NCBI GenBank assembly: GCA_021234155.1
Contig: JAJEKV010000006.1
Location: forward strand, 26,676,471-26,740,470
DNA from: Isoetes taiwanensis
Lineage: Eukaryota > Streptophyta > Lycopodiopsida > Isoetales > Isoetaceae
DNA: 64,000 nt
Direction of reading: 5' to 3'
The first letter of the stretch is position 1; each line of letters starts with the position of its first letter. Below, in pieces: positions 10,639 to 23,662 of this stretch. The position numbers and the translations under genes were made by a program. Under the pieces are notes generated by a model. The model searched no databases. It was not told the origin of the DNA and saw only the letters and a program-made list of their open reading frames with translations.

Positions 10639-12658
10639 GAATTTTATTCTTGGTAATTATTTTAAAATCGCCCCTTTAACCCCCCAAAAATCTCGTGTAA
10701 AATTAATACGAATTCTATTCTTGGTGAGTGTTTTGAATTGCTGTTTACTTCCAGGAAAAAAAAAAAGGGAAAGGGAAAAAACCATGCATGTTACATGGAT
10801 CTCATGATTCGACTCCAACATCCAGGTATGCAATCCTAAGTATTTTTGCTTTTGGTCTGTTGTTTATCCAATCTTAAAAAGATGACTAAAATCAAATCGG
10901 TTTGTGCTTGCCCACCATAATATGCAATTATACCTCGGCTAAGTTTGTGTACTTGTTGTTTAGCCCTTAGTGTGGAGCTATTGAGATTTACAATCAGATA
11001 AGGGCTACGAGGTATTTTATAGAGTAGTTATAGTTGGTTTGCTTATTTATTTTATCAGAATACTTGCCCTCTTGATTCGGTTATGAGGCAATTGATTTTC
11101 TTATATTTTAGAGCAACCGTACCTTATCTTGGCTATCAATTTTTTCTATTTTTTGTTATCATGATTATTTCTATGTATGTGCAACCAATTTAGATAATAC
11201 ATGTGTCTGCTATTTCCTCACAAACACTTGGCAATCCTTCCTAGCAAAATAACCTATATCTCTACATCAACTGCTCAGTTCAATTGTTGCACAGACATTC
11301 TTATGACATGATCAAACTCTTCAAATTGGTGACGAATGATGTTAAATATCGTGGTAGAAATCTAGGGTTTAGGCGCCAATGTCTTTCGATTGGGGGATTA
11401 GACTATTACCTTGTTTTTCTAACGGCGCATTATCTAGTCATTTAGAGAATAAAATATTTAAGTATTTTATCGCTCAATTAAGGGTGTCACAATGAAGGTA
11501 AATTTAGGGTCCAATAAAAATTAATGCCTTAGGGTACTACTAGATGGGTGTAATTTACGTTTTTATTGTTGACACTAATTAGCTTGGCCTTTTTCTTGTG
11601 AAGACACATATGCCAATGTTTGGTAACATGTATATTCATTATGTGAGCATTATGCTTACAACTGTATACGGACATAACAAATATATATTGTAGACCCAAA
11701 TTTTACCTGAGAAAAAAGTATATAATTATTCCATCGCTTGATGGGTGAAAGATTCGCCAAGATTGCTACAACTCAAATTGAAGCCCAAAACAAAATTGCC
11801 AACATAACTAATCAAAAAAAGCTAAAATTTGCCTCACATTCTAATTTGGGCTTAAGGGCTACCCTGGATGGTATTATCCAGAACTCCATACTCCTAGAAC
11901 TAACATATATGACACAATCATGAAAATCATAATTCTATACATTGATATTCATGTTAATCACTTCCATGAACTCTATAGCATTTGGCTCTCTAAGACTCTT
12001 TCATGGCATAACAAATATTGTAATATTACAATGTTGAGTGACACCTTCAACATGGTTCAAAAATAGGGGGTTTCACTTTGAAAAATTTGGCCATCCTAGA
12101 TCAATAAATAACGGAATTAATGACCAACAATCCCATATTATAAGATTATTCCGTGTCTTGAATCAAGCCCTAGATTAGGCGGCTCGCACATCCCAAAATC
12201 TGTCGACTTAGGGCAAAGAAGGCGCTTCCAATTTGTGCCTTTGTTCTAGAAAATGGACCCTGCATTAATGATGGGCTCTGGCTTTTCTGCCCTGGTAGTG
12301 GCCAAGCATCATTTCGCCAACCATCCTTCTTATTCTGGGGAAGACTTGTGACAAGAAGAAAGGCTTTTGTACAATAGGTCTTCCCAGCAGGATGATAGTA
12401 GTAGACAAAGGTTCGGATGTCATTGTGATTTCAACGTCCTATATTTTCAATTTTTACTCAAGGTATTTCTTGCTTTTTATAGAGTGCGACTTTTTTTTAT
12501 GTTTTTTCGAACCATGTTATCATGGTTTTTTGTAAGGAATGTTCGTGCATTCCTTTTTTTTCATTCATCATTCATCCTTTGATGTTGTCTACTTTACCAG
12601 ATACACAACTACTTTTAAAGAATTTAATCGGCACCTGAGAGTGCAGCATCCGTCAATA
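10639..12658. other. Unassigned AT-rich region
   Basis: No gene, RNA or element boundary was recognised. Short frames at 11738-11923 and 12367-12582 (plus) are AT-biased and lack motifs. Confidence 0.4.
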
Positions 12659-14439
12659 CTACTTGAAAAACTTCTTGTCTTTTGGATTATATCCTAACAC
12701 CTTGTTGACATAACACATGTGCTTGTAGAGTAGGAATCTACCCTTGCAATCATGTTTCATGAATTCTGGACAACTACATTTAGGGTGTGCACTAACTTCA
12801 ATTTTGCAAATGTTGGTATCCCTTCTAAGCTAAAAAATTACATGATTTTTGCTTGTGATAATCTGTTTTTTAACTACCTTTGTTTCCATGTCAAAACTTC
12901 ATTCTAGATTCACATCTTCATCATTACTCAATCTAGCTCTTTTATTGACATGCCTTCCATTTCTAACTTTGACGTAGCTACTTGCTGAAGGTGCATCAGA
13001 AAAAATATCAGTGGGATACTGATTGGATGTGGATGACAACCCCCTCACCTCAAATCCGTTATTCATCAACACTTGCAATTCTTCATCTTTTATGTTGACT
13101 CCTATAGCCACTGGCCAATTACCAGGTCTGTTAGGAGCATTGACAATATTATAATCAGGATATCATGTGTGCTGCACATTCGTTGAATAAAGCCACATCA
13201 TTCGTTCTTGCTCTCCATTTCGATGCCTTCGGATTTCATAAAAAGAAGGAGCAACAGTAGATTTGTTCCTTTTTGACATGTGTTTGACATTTACGACCAG
13301 TTTTGGAAACTCGATCTATACATTTCACCTCACTTCCAGCAAGTGTCCTCAAGGCCCAACTAGCCTGATGGATATCTACTTCTATGACTCTAATTTCTGG
13401 ACTGCCAAAATTTATTGTCCTTCTCGCTGAGTCATCAATTATTGAATGCAACATAGTGTGGGTGACCTTATCCGGACGGTGACTTCCTGCTTCAGATTAG
13501 TAATTGTGGATGTCTTTCTCAAGATGGTTCGATTATTACCACCAGACACTTGTTTGTTAATTACATTAACTCCTTGCATATGGCTTATTTCAGAGCCGAC
13601 ACTTCTTTCTAATGTTCCCAACAGATTTGAAACATTAGGCCTTGTTCCCAAGTAGCTACCCTCCAACCATGCTTTGTATTTAGAACTTTCCAAGAGTGTT
13701 TTTGTCGTGTCAAATACGTATGCATCATATAAATTCAGACAACTGCTAGCCAGCTTCTGTGCTTGGATTCATACATGTTGGTTTGAGGGACATGTATGGC
13801 ATTGAACTATGTCCATTCCTATAAGCATATAATTTCCCCATCTGCTTACCCTCTGATGCCACCAAGACAACCACGAACCTAACGACTTGATGTCCACTTC
13901 ATCGGCTTTTCCAGGCCACCAATCAATAATTTCATGATAAATATCTTCTGCAATTTCAATAGTTTCTGCATTTCTCCATTTCCTACATAAGTCGAGATGC
14001 TGGAACCCATAGGCCTCATAAATGTATTTATTTGTATGACATTGCAAGCACTGCTTAAAACGAAATTGACATGAGTGCTCTCCACCTAAAATCTCTTGAG
14101 CATTGTTGAACACATTTCGTATTGTTGTCCAGTTAGCCTGTGCTTCATCGGCCATGAATTTCCTAAATTCAACTGCTAGAAAACCTTTGCTCTCCATCAT
14201 TTTATTTAGTTTTGCCAAAATATCCCTGTGCAATGTAATCTTCAATTTTCATGTCACGCAAGGCAATATTTTGCAGAGATTTTATCCTATAATAGAAAAG
14301 ATATTGTTATTTGAATTGCGAAAATAACAAAATAAAACAAGGCAACTTACTTTGGATCGTAGACATGATCGAGGTAAAACCCATATGGACGCATCCTATT
14401 CACTAAATCTACTCCTGAGCCAGGTCCGATGGTGGACAT
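12659..14439 (-). pseudogene. SWIM-finger, MULE-transposase-like gene (broken)
   Basis: The first visible exon (14439-14351) encodes MSTIGPGSGVDLVNRM and then RPYGFYLDHVYDPK, ending at a GTAAGT donor. The next block (about 14290-13769) contains FMADEAQANW and SWLSWWHQRVSRWG, the pattern seen in plant MULE-related proteins that couple an RNase H-like core to a zinc finger. Frames at 13693-13439, 13454-13236 and 13111-12899 follow in order on the same strand. The last reading frame before the stop at 12659-12661 carries CSCPEF (CSC at 12770-12778) and YKHMCYV (about 12712-12726). This is a SWIM-type CxC...xH arrangement in which the usual third Cys is Tyr. The pieces lie in shifted frames, so it is broken or poorly assembled. 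It could be a domesticated MULE-derived gene or a transposon remnant; no TIRs were found. Confidence 0.62.
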
Positions 14440-14699
14440 CTTTAATATGTAACATCTTTCATTCTCGCCATCATGTAATTGGTAGGGAAACACTGAACCA
14501 TGGAAGTACTGGTATCTGCTATGTTGTCTTAGATATAAAATTTGAGAAAACTCATCTCCTTTTTTGTCCTTTAGGCTTTTGCTGGGGATGGCACTGTTGC
14601 CTTGACTATTATCATTGTTTTAGATGCGGACTGTGTTTTGATAAATGCTATCATGATCTTGAAAAATGCATTTCGTTATAGTTTTAAGGTTGTATATAC

Positions 14700-14815
14700 A
14701 TAATGTCCTTAAAGTTCTATATCTGTAAAGTTGTATATCTTGAAAGTTATATGTCCTTAAAGTTGTTTAATGTCCTTGAAGTTGTATATCTTTAATGTTC
14801 TTACAAGGTTATGAA
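14700..14815. repeat. Degenerate short tandem repeat
   Basis: About five imperfect copies of a roughly 20-bp unit of the form TGTCCTTAAAGTTGTATATC. Confidence 0.75.
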
Positions 14816-16375
14816 ATACTTGTTGTATATCTTGTCTTGAAAGAATAAAGGGTTATTCACGATTTACACATCTACGATTTGCCACATCCTATTTGCCCAA
14901 CTTATATGTTTTATCTTATCCTACGGTTTGCCATGGTTAAAAGTATCTTTATCTTTGTATCTTATCCTACGATTTGCTTTTTACCTTTTTACTGTTTGCC
15001 TTATTCCATAGTTCCTTTTTTTTTTTTTTTTGGAGGCAAGGTGGTTTTCTATTAATATAGAAGATGTTACAACATTTGATCTTCCAAAATCAGATAGGAA
15101 GAATATGCACAAAGAAGCCCTGTTGGCCAGATAAATAATATGCTCAAACAGCTTCCCTACATCAATAACGGATGAGAAAATACAAGTAACGGAATAATAA
15201 ACCTTTTCCTTGAAAGCTTAGGCCAGCATTTTGAGCCTGTAAGTAAAGGATAACAAAAAGCGCGCTGAAGTATAGCAGTCCTCCAACGGCCCTCAAGCTT
15301 ATTAGTACTTGAGTTTGACTCAGGCATATCAGAACCTGGCCTAAAGAGCTACAAGCATATCAGTACTTGAGCCATGTAAAAAGTTCCAAGCATAGCAGTA
15401 CTTGGGACATTTCCATCCCTAGCTCACATAAACTGTAGAGAACTGATAGACCAAAGAGCCCCATATCTCCCAGTGTATCATGTACCCTAGCAGTCAATGC
15501 CGCATTGTTTCTGGATCCTTAATACTTACGAAACCAAAGTGTTTGCTCAAGATCAATAAAAAGAATAAATCACCGCTTTTTTTTGTACATACTCATCATG
15601 CTATTGATGCTTCCCGCTAGCAAGGAAAGAAGCTAAAAGCGGACTTGGAAGGTTTTCTTCCAAAAACAATGTATGATATTCCCTCACTGGAATTTGCATA
15701 TCCAAAGCCTTCTTTACATAACACGGAGTTTCTATCCCCTTCGCTTTTATAGGCCAAGATCCCAATCTATTGGGCTTACCCTTTTCAACGTGTCCGGAGT
15801 AGACATAGTGGGCATACAACAAAGAAAGAATATATCTGTCTCATAGCTTGTATACTACCAAAGGAAGATGCCACGTTAGTGGATGGATTACCTGAAACCC
15901 CAGATTAAGGCCGCCAGAAAGGAGGATGGTTATACGCAGCCAACAGATCCAATGACTGTTTTTGAGAAGGAGGAACAGATCCAAGCCCTGCTAGCACCGC
16001 CATCAGCAATTCCTATGCCCATATTCCGGTTGATTGGAGCAGCAAGAAGGGGAGGCGGCCGCCTGCCCTAGCCGCTTCCGCCTAACCGCCAAGCATCCGA
16101 CCCATGATTCAAGATGTCACAACTCCATTCCATAGTTCCGGCCAACTCTTTAGGGCAATTCTTTTCCATATTTACCCAACTCATATGTTCGGCCAACTCT
16201 ATTCCAGATTTGCCCCAACTCTTTTTCACATTCTTGGCTGCCCTATTCCACATTTTCTGCTGCCGGTTTAAAATTATCTGAAAATCTTCGACTTCCAGCA
16301 TTGGTTTTGGAGCTCCGGCTTGCTGCGAAGAAGATGAGGTCTTCAAATAGTGTGAGTCTGCATTTGTGTTTATTA
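14816..16375. other. Unassigned region with poly(T) tract
   Basis: T16 at 15016-15031, followed by GGAGGCAAGGTGG, could be the poly(A) end of a minus-strand retroelement, but no coding trace upstream on that strand proves it. A minus-strand frame at 15601-15822 (73 codons, with a run IPVREYHTLFLEENLP) looks more protein-like than its surroundings and could be an exon. I do not recognise the family. Confidence 0.35.
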
Positions 16376-16650
16376 GGGGACGGCACCATTGCCTTAGTTT
16401 TTGTCTCATTCTAACTACAAATGTGCTTAGTTGCACCGTTGCTTAATTTTTGTCTCATCCTAGAATACATTTGATGTGCTTAATTGAAAGGGAACGGCAC
16501 TGTTCCCTTAGTTTTTCTCTAATTCTAAATGCATAAAATGTGCTGATTTCAAAGGACATGACACCCTAATTTTTCTCAGAAGTTAAATGCATGAAATTTC
16601 TTTCATCCTAAGGGGACGGCACCGTTGCCTTATTTTTTCTTAGCTCGTAA
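16376..16650. repeat. Degenerate tandem repeat, about 4 units
   Basis: Recurring GGGACGGCACC(A/G)TTGCCTTA followed by TTTTT and CTAATTCTAA-like words, at 16376, about 16430, 16490 and 16613. Unit length varies. Confidence 0.65.
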
Positions 16651-16838
16651 TGTCAAAACAGTTTTCCCTTTGTAAATCTACCTCGTATTCCTTTTCAAGC
16701 TTAAAATTTAAGATTCCTATGTTAATCCACCTCTTCTTCCTTTTGAAGCTTTAATTTAACATTAAAATGGGATGACAAAGATGATATTAGACAATTGATA
16801 TTAGATGTTTGGATTTAATCAAATGAGCTGCTGGTATA

Positions 16839-19290
16839 TTGCTTTTTCCTCTTTTATGTTGTAATTCTTGGAGTGCTATCGATGATATGGTAGAAATGAG
16901 AAAGAATCAGCCAGATTTGGAGCCTACTAGATTTGTCACTCCTAAAAAAAACCAAGAGGGCATCACACACATCGAAGTTTGGCAATGTTATGTGAATCTA
17001 GTGCAGATCCACTTGGGCTGATAGAAAGGTCAGCAAATAAGATTATTGATATTGAAAAAAATGGCAGGAAGTGCTATGCAGAGCAGACAGATTTTAATGA
17101 GATAGATATGAATGCTATCGATAATAACCAATCAAACTTAAAAGAAAGTGGCGAGAAAAAAAGGAAAGAGTTCAGGATCTAATGAGGATGTTCTTGATGA
17201 CTTATTGCTTCTTTTCTTGTCGAAGTGATTTCAGATTCTTTGGATGCACTAGCATTAAAACGAGATACAGAACCACCATGATTCCTTTATATCGGATTTG
17301 GATAAATGAGGAGGTCTGCAAAGTGGGTATAAGAGTGCAAATACTAAGAGATACCTTTAGACAAGATGGTTATGTGAAATCTAAGGGGCACTTCACTTTG
17401 TCAATGGCTACAGCAAATGTGATGTTATTTTAGTGATTAGTGACTGATGAAGACATTAATGGTTGGGTCCCATCATTGGTAAATAACAAGGATTTGATCA
17501 GATTTGTGTGGAAGAATGTTTCTTTGCTGGGATGGCAACCATCGAACTGAGGCATGGATGTTTGAAATCAATGGGACATACAAACGTATCAAATCAAATC
17601 AAATCAATACAAACATTTCAATGGGATGAAATAATCACAGATGTGATCGAAGAACTGGCTGATTAGTTAGTGAGCTAAAAGTTCTACATTTTGTTTAAAT
17701 TTAACATATATATTGGAAACTAATCATGTGTGTTTGTGTTATGTTGCACTTTCTTACCCCTCTATGCTGAACAGGATGCCACTATTTTGTCTTTGATGTC
17801 TAGTATTGAGCAAAAAAAAACAAAGAAATGAAAGCGTTGTCTTTACAGTAATGATGACGCACAAGAAGATATACGATTGGAACATATAAAGTACATCGGC
17901 CATTTATACATTAGATATAGTCTTTGAAATTATTGTTTTCTCAGGATCATAAAATTACTATGCTATTTGGATTTTCTAGTCCTATAATTGCTCTGTCTAC
18001 TTTAAGTGTAATGCTCAAAATCTTCTTTGTTATATTATTTAATATGGTATTTGTCTAAACACCAATATTGTTCTGTAATTGGGTCGTTTAAATTGTGTGT
18101 GATGTTGAATTGTTGGTGGAACTCCATAGGTTTGTGGGGTTATCTCCCTTTCCGAGACGCAGATAATTTTGTGTTAGGAAATGCTTTTAATGGTGTATCC
18201 AAGTAAATAACTAGTAAATATAATATTGCCTCACTTAAAATATAAGATCGACTTCTATAAGAAGTTCTTTGGACATCTGCATTCTATGATGTTGCTTTTT
18301 TTGATAAATAAATATTCACGCTAGATCCATAATGCCTAACACAAGAAACAATTTAACATAAGTTAAGAGTTTTTTTCTTTAAGAAGGCAAGCATTAAGTC
18401 TTGTAGATTCATGGAATATTATAAAATATTGCATAAAAACTCGAAAAACATGTTTCAACAAAACCTAAAAATAAATTCCCCCCTGTTACAAGATATGCAG
18501 TTTTTCTCGTTATTCTACTTTTGTTCCAAGCAAACTTGAGCTTGGACTTATTGCTTGGTGCAGGAAATGTAAACACCCTGTTGACATCAAGCATCCAGGC
18601 AGCTCCTGTAAAAGAAAATGGTGGAATCAATAAGTTTCAAGGTAATAGTGTTTAATATCTGATTCAACATCACGATTTGCAGAGTGGATGATAAGTTTGT
18701 CCATCATGCAGTATTTGATACTGATCCCACTGCATAGTCTGAGCTTCACAGTAAAGTGGATAGAAAACTTAGAGACGAACGTGAGTCTCAAGTAACTCTT
18801 ATTGCATGTGTATGCGGCATTTAACCAGTATTAGGTTTATAGATGTTAAAGATGTTGACAGAAAGATTCTTTCTTAGAAACTTAGGCTATTCTTAGGGAT
18901 GGTGCATGGCCTGAAAACATTTCATACATGGTTCCTTGGGGAGAAGAGGTATGGTTGAGTGTGTTGTATATTCTTTATGTTTAGCTAATGATACGGTTGG
19001 AATTATACAGCTACAAATAGATGCTGATGATGAGGCTTCATACTCTTTGGTGTGAGAGTACCATTGGGATGTAAGTAGACAAGGTTATTCTACTTTAGAA
19101 AGTTTTTCATTCTCCTCATTTTTGCTACAATTTTGCAGCTACAGACAATGGATGCCCTTATGTACTTTATGAGTGTTGGTGGGCAAAAAATGTGATCGAC
19201 ATTGTTGCATCATTGAAAACAACGAATTGTTCAGCCACTAGGTAGTAGGCTGTTGCAGACGAAGAAAGCCAAAGACATTTGTTCTAAGGA
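16839..19290 (+). pseudogene. Broken multi-exon gene, unknown, with DGNHR motif
   Basis: Protein-like blocks separated by AT-rich introns occur on the plus strand. The first is a block with TPKKNQEGITHIEVWQCYV (about 16945-17000). It is followed by GSNEDVLDDLLLL (about 17172-17210), SLDALALKRDTEPP (about 17240) and WDGNHRTEAWMFEINGTYKR (17528-17590). Clear exon borders follow: TTGCAG then VDDKFVHHAVFDTDP...KLRDERESQ then GTAACT (about 18683-18793); DGAWPENISYMVPWGEE then GTATGG (about 18900-18950); ACAG then LQIDADDEASYSLV then GTAAGT (about 19009-19074); and GCAG then ATDNGCPYVLYECWWAKNVIDIV (about 19138-19220). In-frame stops interrupt several exons. DGNHR resembles the catalytic-loop word of ParB/sulfiredoxin-like folds, but I cannot assign a function. 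The second half is duplicated at 47797-48777 with the same decay. Confidence 0.5.
18016..19035. repeat. Dispersed duplication, copy 1 (C unit)
   Basis: About 1.0 kb nearly identical to 47797-48777, starting AAATCTTCTTTGTTATATT and ending ACAGCTACAAATAGATGCTGAT. It overlaps the last introns and exons of the broken gene above. Differences are small indels and a few rewritten patches. Confidence 0.9.
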
Positions 19291-19304
19291 TGAGATTGAG
19301 AATC

Positions 19305-19330
19305 TTTTTTTTTTTTTTTTTTTTTTTTTT
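19305..19330. repeat. Poly(T) tract, T26
   Basis: A pure T run directly before the B unit. The other B copies have only a T7 run followed by ATTATT at the same position, so the tract has expanded here or marks an insertion. Confidence 0.9.
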
Positions 19331-19921
19331 AGATGATATTGTAAGTTAGCTACATGCTGGCCTTTAAGTTGGCTACATTTTAGCTCCAAATTGGCTACTT
19401 ATTGAGATGGATACGCGTTGGCTTCAGCATGCTACTCTATACTATTTTCCTTTATGCTTGGGAATAATATTGAAAGGCATTAATCTTAATGTGATTCCTA
19501 CAAGTTGACTTAGCTAAGCTTAGCTACACGTTGGCTCTTAAGTTAGCTACATCTTGGCATGAGGACTAAACTTAATACCATTTTGTGCAATAAGAACTGT
19601 TGAAATAACCGTAGAGGTTTCTTGATTTCAAATGTTGCAATTATGTGCTAGATTTTACATCTTAATGCATACTTTGGTTGGGACACATATGCATGTGCCA
19701 AAGTAGCATAAATATCCTCTTTTATATTACTGTAACCTAGCATGCATGCCGAAATTCATTAAGGTAACATAGCATGCAGGAGCCCCTTTTTTTACGGCAA
19801 AGATGGGCCTCCAAATTTAATGGTAAGATAACTCTACATTTTCAATAAATGCAAATCTAGGTTAAGGGTTTTTGGAAACCCTAACATGCAGCTTGTGTGC
19901 GACTGCTATGCATTACCGATG
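19331..19921. repeat. Half-unit B0 of the 1.17-kb array
   Basis: AGATGATATTGTAAGTTAGC through TATGCATTACCGATG matches 46133-46740 and 47307-47785. The copy stops exactly where the TIR GGGGATAGGTT begins. Its natural continuation (A unit) resumes at 45569. Confidence 0.92.
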
Positions 19922-20761
19922 GGGGATAGGTTCAATCTTGTATCACGTTTATCGCAATCACGATATTTTTCGTTTGATACGGCACAAATTTGGCGTTTAA
20001 TACGCCAAAAATACGGCTAAAAATTTCCTGTCGAAAACTTTCGGCGTGGCGAAAACAACTGTTTAAACTTCGCCGAAGTCTGGTTCAGCGTAAGTTTAAA
20101 TAGTATTTTAAACACGCGAACCGGACATAGTTTCACGTAGCGAAATAAAGCTGTTCGCTTTACATGAAAACATCTTCGTAAAAGCAAGCAAAAAGTTAAA
20201 CTACGAGAAACTATTTCCGGTTACAGTTTAAAACAACCGCTTTAAACACGCCGAAGATGTTTTCGCCAGCGTTTTAAACAGGGTTTGTTTTAAACCACGC
20301 CAAACTTTGCAAAGCATCTTGGGCCTTTTGCTAAGGGAAAAAACTTTTTGCGCCAATGTTGGGTCTATTTTGTGCGGGTGAAATATTATATATAAGGAAA
20401 ACTTGTTTAGCTCTAGAATTAAGCCTCGAGCGTTGACTACCAGTTGAGTCCACATACTCTTTGGGGAAACGGTCACCTTTTGAGGTGTGGGTTATTGTGT
20501 CCGGGGCCCGACGGCGAATTGTGAAGTGAGATTCCTCCTTCACGAGTTTTTCCGACCTTGTTCCTACCACGTTCCTTAGAGACCTATAGGTTCTGTCCTT
20601 CACTCCCTACGTTCAACCCGGACGTCGATGTAACTATATCGCGCATGAGCTTGCTCCTTCAGCGTATATAGACGTCGGCCTTTAGTTTAGACGATTAAGG
20701 AGTCTTTACCCTTTAGCATACTAAAAACGAGGGGACGGTAAATTTTAGATAGCAGCCGGGG
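19922..20761. repeat. Left subterminal region of the giant element
   Basis: This follows the TIR. GAACCGGACATAGTTTCACG (about 20117) pairs with the inverse CGAGAAACTATTTCCGGTTA (about 20205). GAAAACATCTTCG (about 20167) pairs with CGAAGATGTTTTC (about 20263). TTTAAAC recurs many times. Dense inverted and direct subterminal words are typical transposase-binding landscapes of hAT elements. Confidence 0.65.
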
Positions 20762-23115
20762 ATGCCACCGGTCATGCATCTACATCGGGTGCCGCCAGCG
20801 CCATGCATCCACATCCGGCGCCGCCCGGCAGTCATGCATCATCGTCTAGGGTGCGCAGCCCATTGCGCTGTCATGGCGGAGTCCACGGGAGTTGGAACAA
20901 AGACGTGGAAAGAATTATATGTCGAAATCCCGGTGGTCGAAAAGAGAGGTCCCGAGTGGGGATTTGTGAAGGAATTTGGTCGAATGAGTGGCAATGTGTA
21001 TTTTGTGGGTACATCGTCAATAAATGGATCCGCGACAAGAATACGAGCTCATCTTTTACGGGATCCTAAAATTGGGGTGCAAACATGTACGACATCTGGC
21101 GACATACGACAAGATGCACTTGAAGTGTTGGGTCGAAAAATAATAGAAGCGGAAGAACACGCCCAAGGGATAGCCAAGAACCTTCACCATGCCAAGAAGA
21201 AGAGATCAATTACACCACCCCTCCTGCCGGCAATGCATTACCAACCCGGAGGGTGGACTAGGGTCGATAGGTGGGTTAAGTACGAGGCGAAAAAAGAATG
21301 GCGAGAGACAATTCCGGTTAGTGGAAAGACGGACTAAGCAACGAGGGTTGACCCGATTGCTTAACATCGAGCAACCGAAAGAAGCAATTGAAGGTTGTAG
21401 AGGCCTTTCTATCTGGCCGGGTTGTCTCCACATATTTTGGAGCACAAAGCAATCAAAGAAGCCTTCCAGGAAGTTGCCAAAGCAGGCCCAGCTTTTAGAT
21501 TGCCTTCATACAAACATGACGAATAACAAAATGGTGGATGAAATTCATGGAAGAATGGTCGAGGGGTGGAACCGAAGTTAAGTCGAAGTTCTTGAAGCCG
21601 GGCCATCCTCTCTAGTCACCGATGGTTGGAGCAATGTAAATAAGGACCATCTTATAAATTTCATGATCATTATATCCGGGGGAAGTATTCTTGAAAACCG
21701 TAGAAACCAAAACTGACCAAGTCACAGGAGATTGGATTTTTCAAAAGACAAAGGCTGTGATAGAGAGTTTTGGACCGAAGAGAATATTTCAGGTCGTAAT
21801 GGACAATGCATCTAATTGTAAGTTAGCGGGTGAAATGTTGGAGTCCGAATTTCCAGGATTGCACGCGACCAGCTGCCAATGCCATTGCCTAAACTTATTG
21901 CTGAAGGACTGGTTTTCACAGCACGCTTGGTTCAAAGATCCCATTCAAAAGGCCCGTCGTCTCGTGAAATTCATCACAAAGAAGCCGGCAATTTACGCCA
22001 TATACAAGTCATTGCGTCAGAAGGCCCTTGCACTCATGAATCCTGGGCAGACCCGGTTTGGTTCCAATTACATTTGTCTTGAAAGAGTGCTTTCCGGTGT
22101 CGCGACTCAATTATCTCGACCTTCAACCATACAGAGTTCTTTGAATGGGAGAGGAGGCAGAAGGGAAAAAATGCTTCAAAACACCGGAAGAAGTCGCTCT
22201 TCGAAATGCTTGGGCGGGAGACATTTTGGAGAGGCGTTAAGAATGTTGTCAAGTGCATGCAACCCGCTTTGTCATGCCATCAAAACCCTTTGATTCTTCA
22301 AGGCAAGCCTTTGGAAAGGTGTGGAGGTGCCGGCACTCCATTCAATCCTTTCTAGAACGCTGATGGCCCTAATGCACCCTTTGACAATGCTAAAGCGCGC
22401 AAAGACCGCTTGCTTAGAGACTTTAATGAACGATGGAAGAAGTCCTATAATGATCTTCATGGCGCCGCACATGCCTTAGACCCACACAACCATGATATGG
22501 ACCAGCATACAGATAAAGAAGTGATGGGTTCATTGAAGAAGGTTGCAAAAACGTTTACCCCCAACTTTCGGACTACAAAGTTTTCATTGCCGAAGTTAAC
22601 TGAATACCGAGAACTTGAGTGGAAGGTGGGCGATGAAGAGCTTCCGATGCTGCACCGGAGAGTCACAAGAAGGAACCAAATATGGAATCTTATGCATGGT
22701 GGCAAGCCCATGGACAAGTTCTTGATACGTTCTGTGCCCTCGCAAATGACTATCCTCTCCTTGGTATCCTCCAATAGTGCAAGTGAGAGAAACTGAGTGC
22801 TTATAAATATATACATAGTGTGACACCGAAATCGCCTCCTCCGCATAAGAAGGTACGACAAACTTGTATATAACTTCTCAAACCGGCGTCTCTTTGAATC
22901 GCAAATGCTGGTGCGGCCAGAAGTTGATAAGCCGCAGTTCCCTTTTCATGGATGCAGGTTCGGTGGAAGAGGACAACTTCAAGACGGTGAGGACGAAGCC
23001 GCTTGTCGTAAATGCCGCTAACCATGTTGACGAGGACATTCAACGTACCCATTTTGTCGATGCCGAAGATGATTTAGACAAGAACATGTTCTCGGACAAC
23101 TCGACGACAAAATAA
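20762..23115 (+). pseudogene. hAT-type transposase (BED-DUF659-hATC), broken
   Basis: This would catalyse cut-and-paste transposition. Domains in order: a BED-like finger split by a frameshift (QCVFCG near 20993-21010; ATRIRAHLL and QTC to about 21092); VTDGWSN at 21615-21635, whose Asp is the first catalytic residue; VVMDNASNCKLAGEMLE (second catalytic Asp at 21802-21804) followed by CQCHCLNLLL; PGQTRFGSNYICLERVL (DUF659-type); then the hATC dimerisation end with YAWWQAHG (about 22693), SSNSASERN (22770-22796) and AYKYIHS and LVYNFSNRRLF after another frame change. An in-frame Met at 20873 (MAESTG) is a more natural start than 20762, whose codons lie in a GC-rich triplicated CATGCATC repeat. 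It contains at least five frame breaks. It is the only transposase trace between the TIRs. Confidence 0.85.
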
Positions 23116-23568
23116 GATACTGAGAAGAGGAGTCGATACGAAAGGCCGGTCCAAGTAATACAAGAGATCAGCATGAGGACTTAATGGTAATGCGAGCCAT
23201 CGGACTCTCAATGCCAATGACCCGCATAAACAGCAACGAGTCGAAAAGAACACATCTCGAGGACGTTCAAAGAAGGGAAAAGGCCGAGGAGGTTGAGCCT
23301 AGGCCACCGGCGAAGAAGACGTAGTGCGATGATGAAATTGATGAAGACGGTGATGTCTAGAGAGGAGGTGATGACTACCCTCGATCGTCTATTGTAATCG
23401 TGTATGAGGATGTTCAAAACTATTGTAACCATCCCGGCACTATGAATTAAAAGTAAAGTTTTTTGTTACAAGTTTTTGTCTTCCATATATTTAGTTACCT
23501 TGTGGAATTTTCCTTTCATGTATGATGTTTGTTTCATGTATTGTATGATGGTTCATGACTAGATAGGT

Positions 23569-23616
23569 ACACGATCCACTCTCCAACCATCGGATACACG
23601 ATCCACTCTCCAACCA
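23569..23616. repeat. Short tandem duplication
   Basis: ACACGATCCACTCTCCAACC occurs twice 27 bp apart, bracketed by ACTAGATAGGT on both sides, just before the hairpin cluster. Confidence 0.85.
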
Positions 23617-23662
23617 CTAGATAGGTGAGTGCAAGCATGGGTCACCGGATATCAAAGTCAAA

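Noticed and set aside
14700-14815. Possible CRISPR-like repeat
   Set aside because: Units are degenerate, adjacent and without unique spacers; the context is a plant nuclear genome.
16068-16436. 122-codon minus-strand frame
   Set aside because: Lies partly over a degenerate tandem repeat, with no recognisable family. Repeated Lys/Asn/Met residues suggest chance.
23400-23660. Right terminus for a compact hAT element just downstream of the transposase
   Set aside because: No inverse of GGGGATAGGTT occurs here. The only matching inverted ends in the window are at 4375-4387 and 45558-45568.
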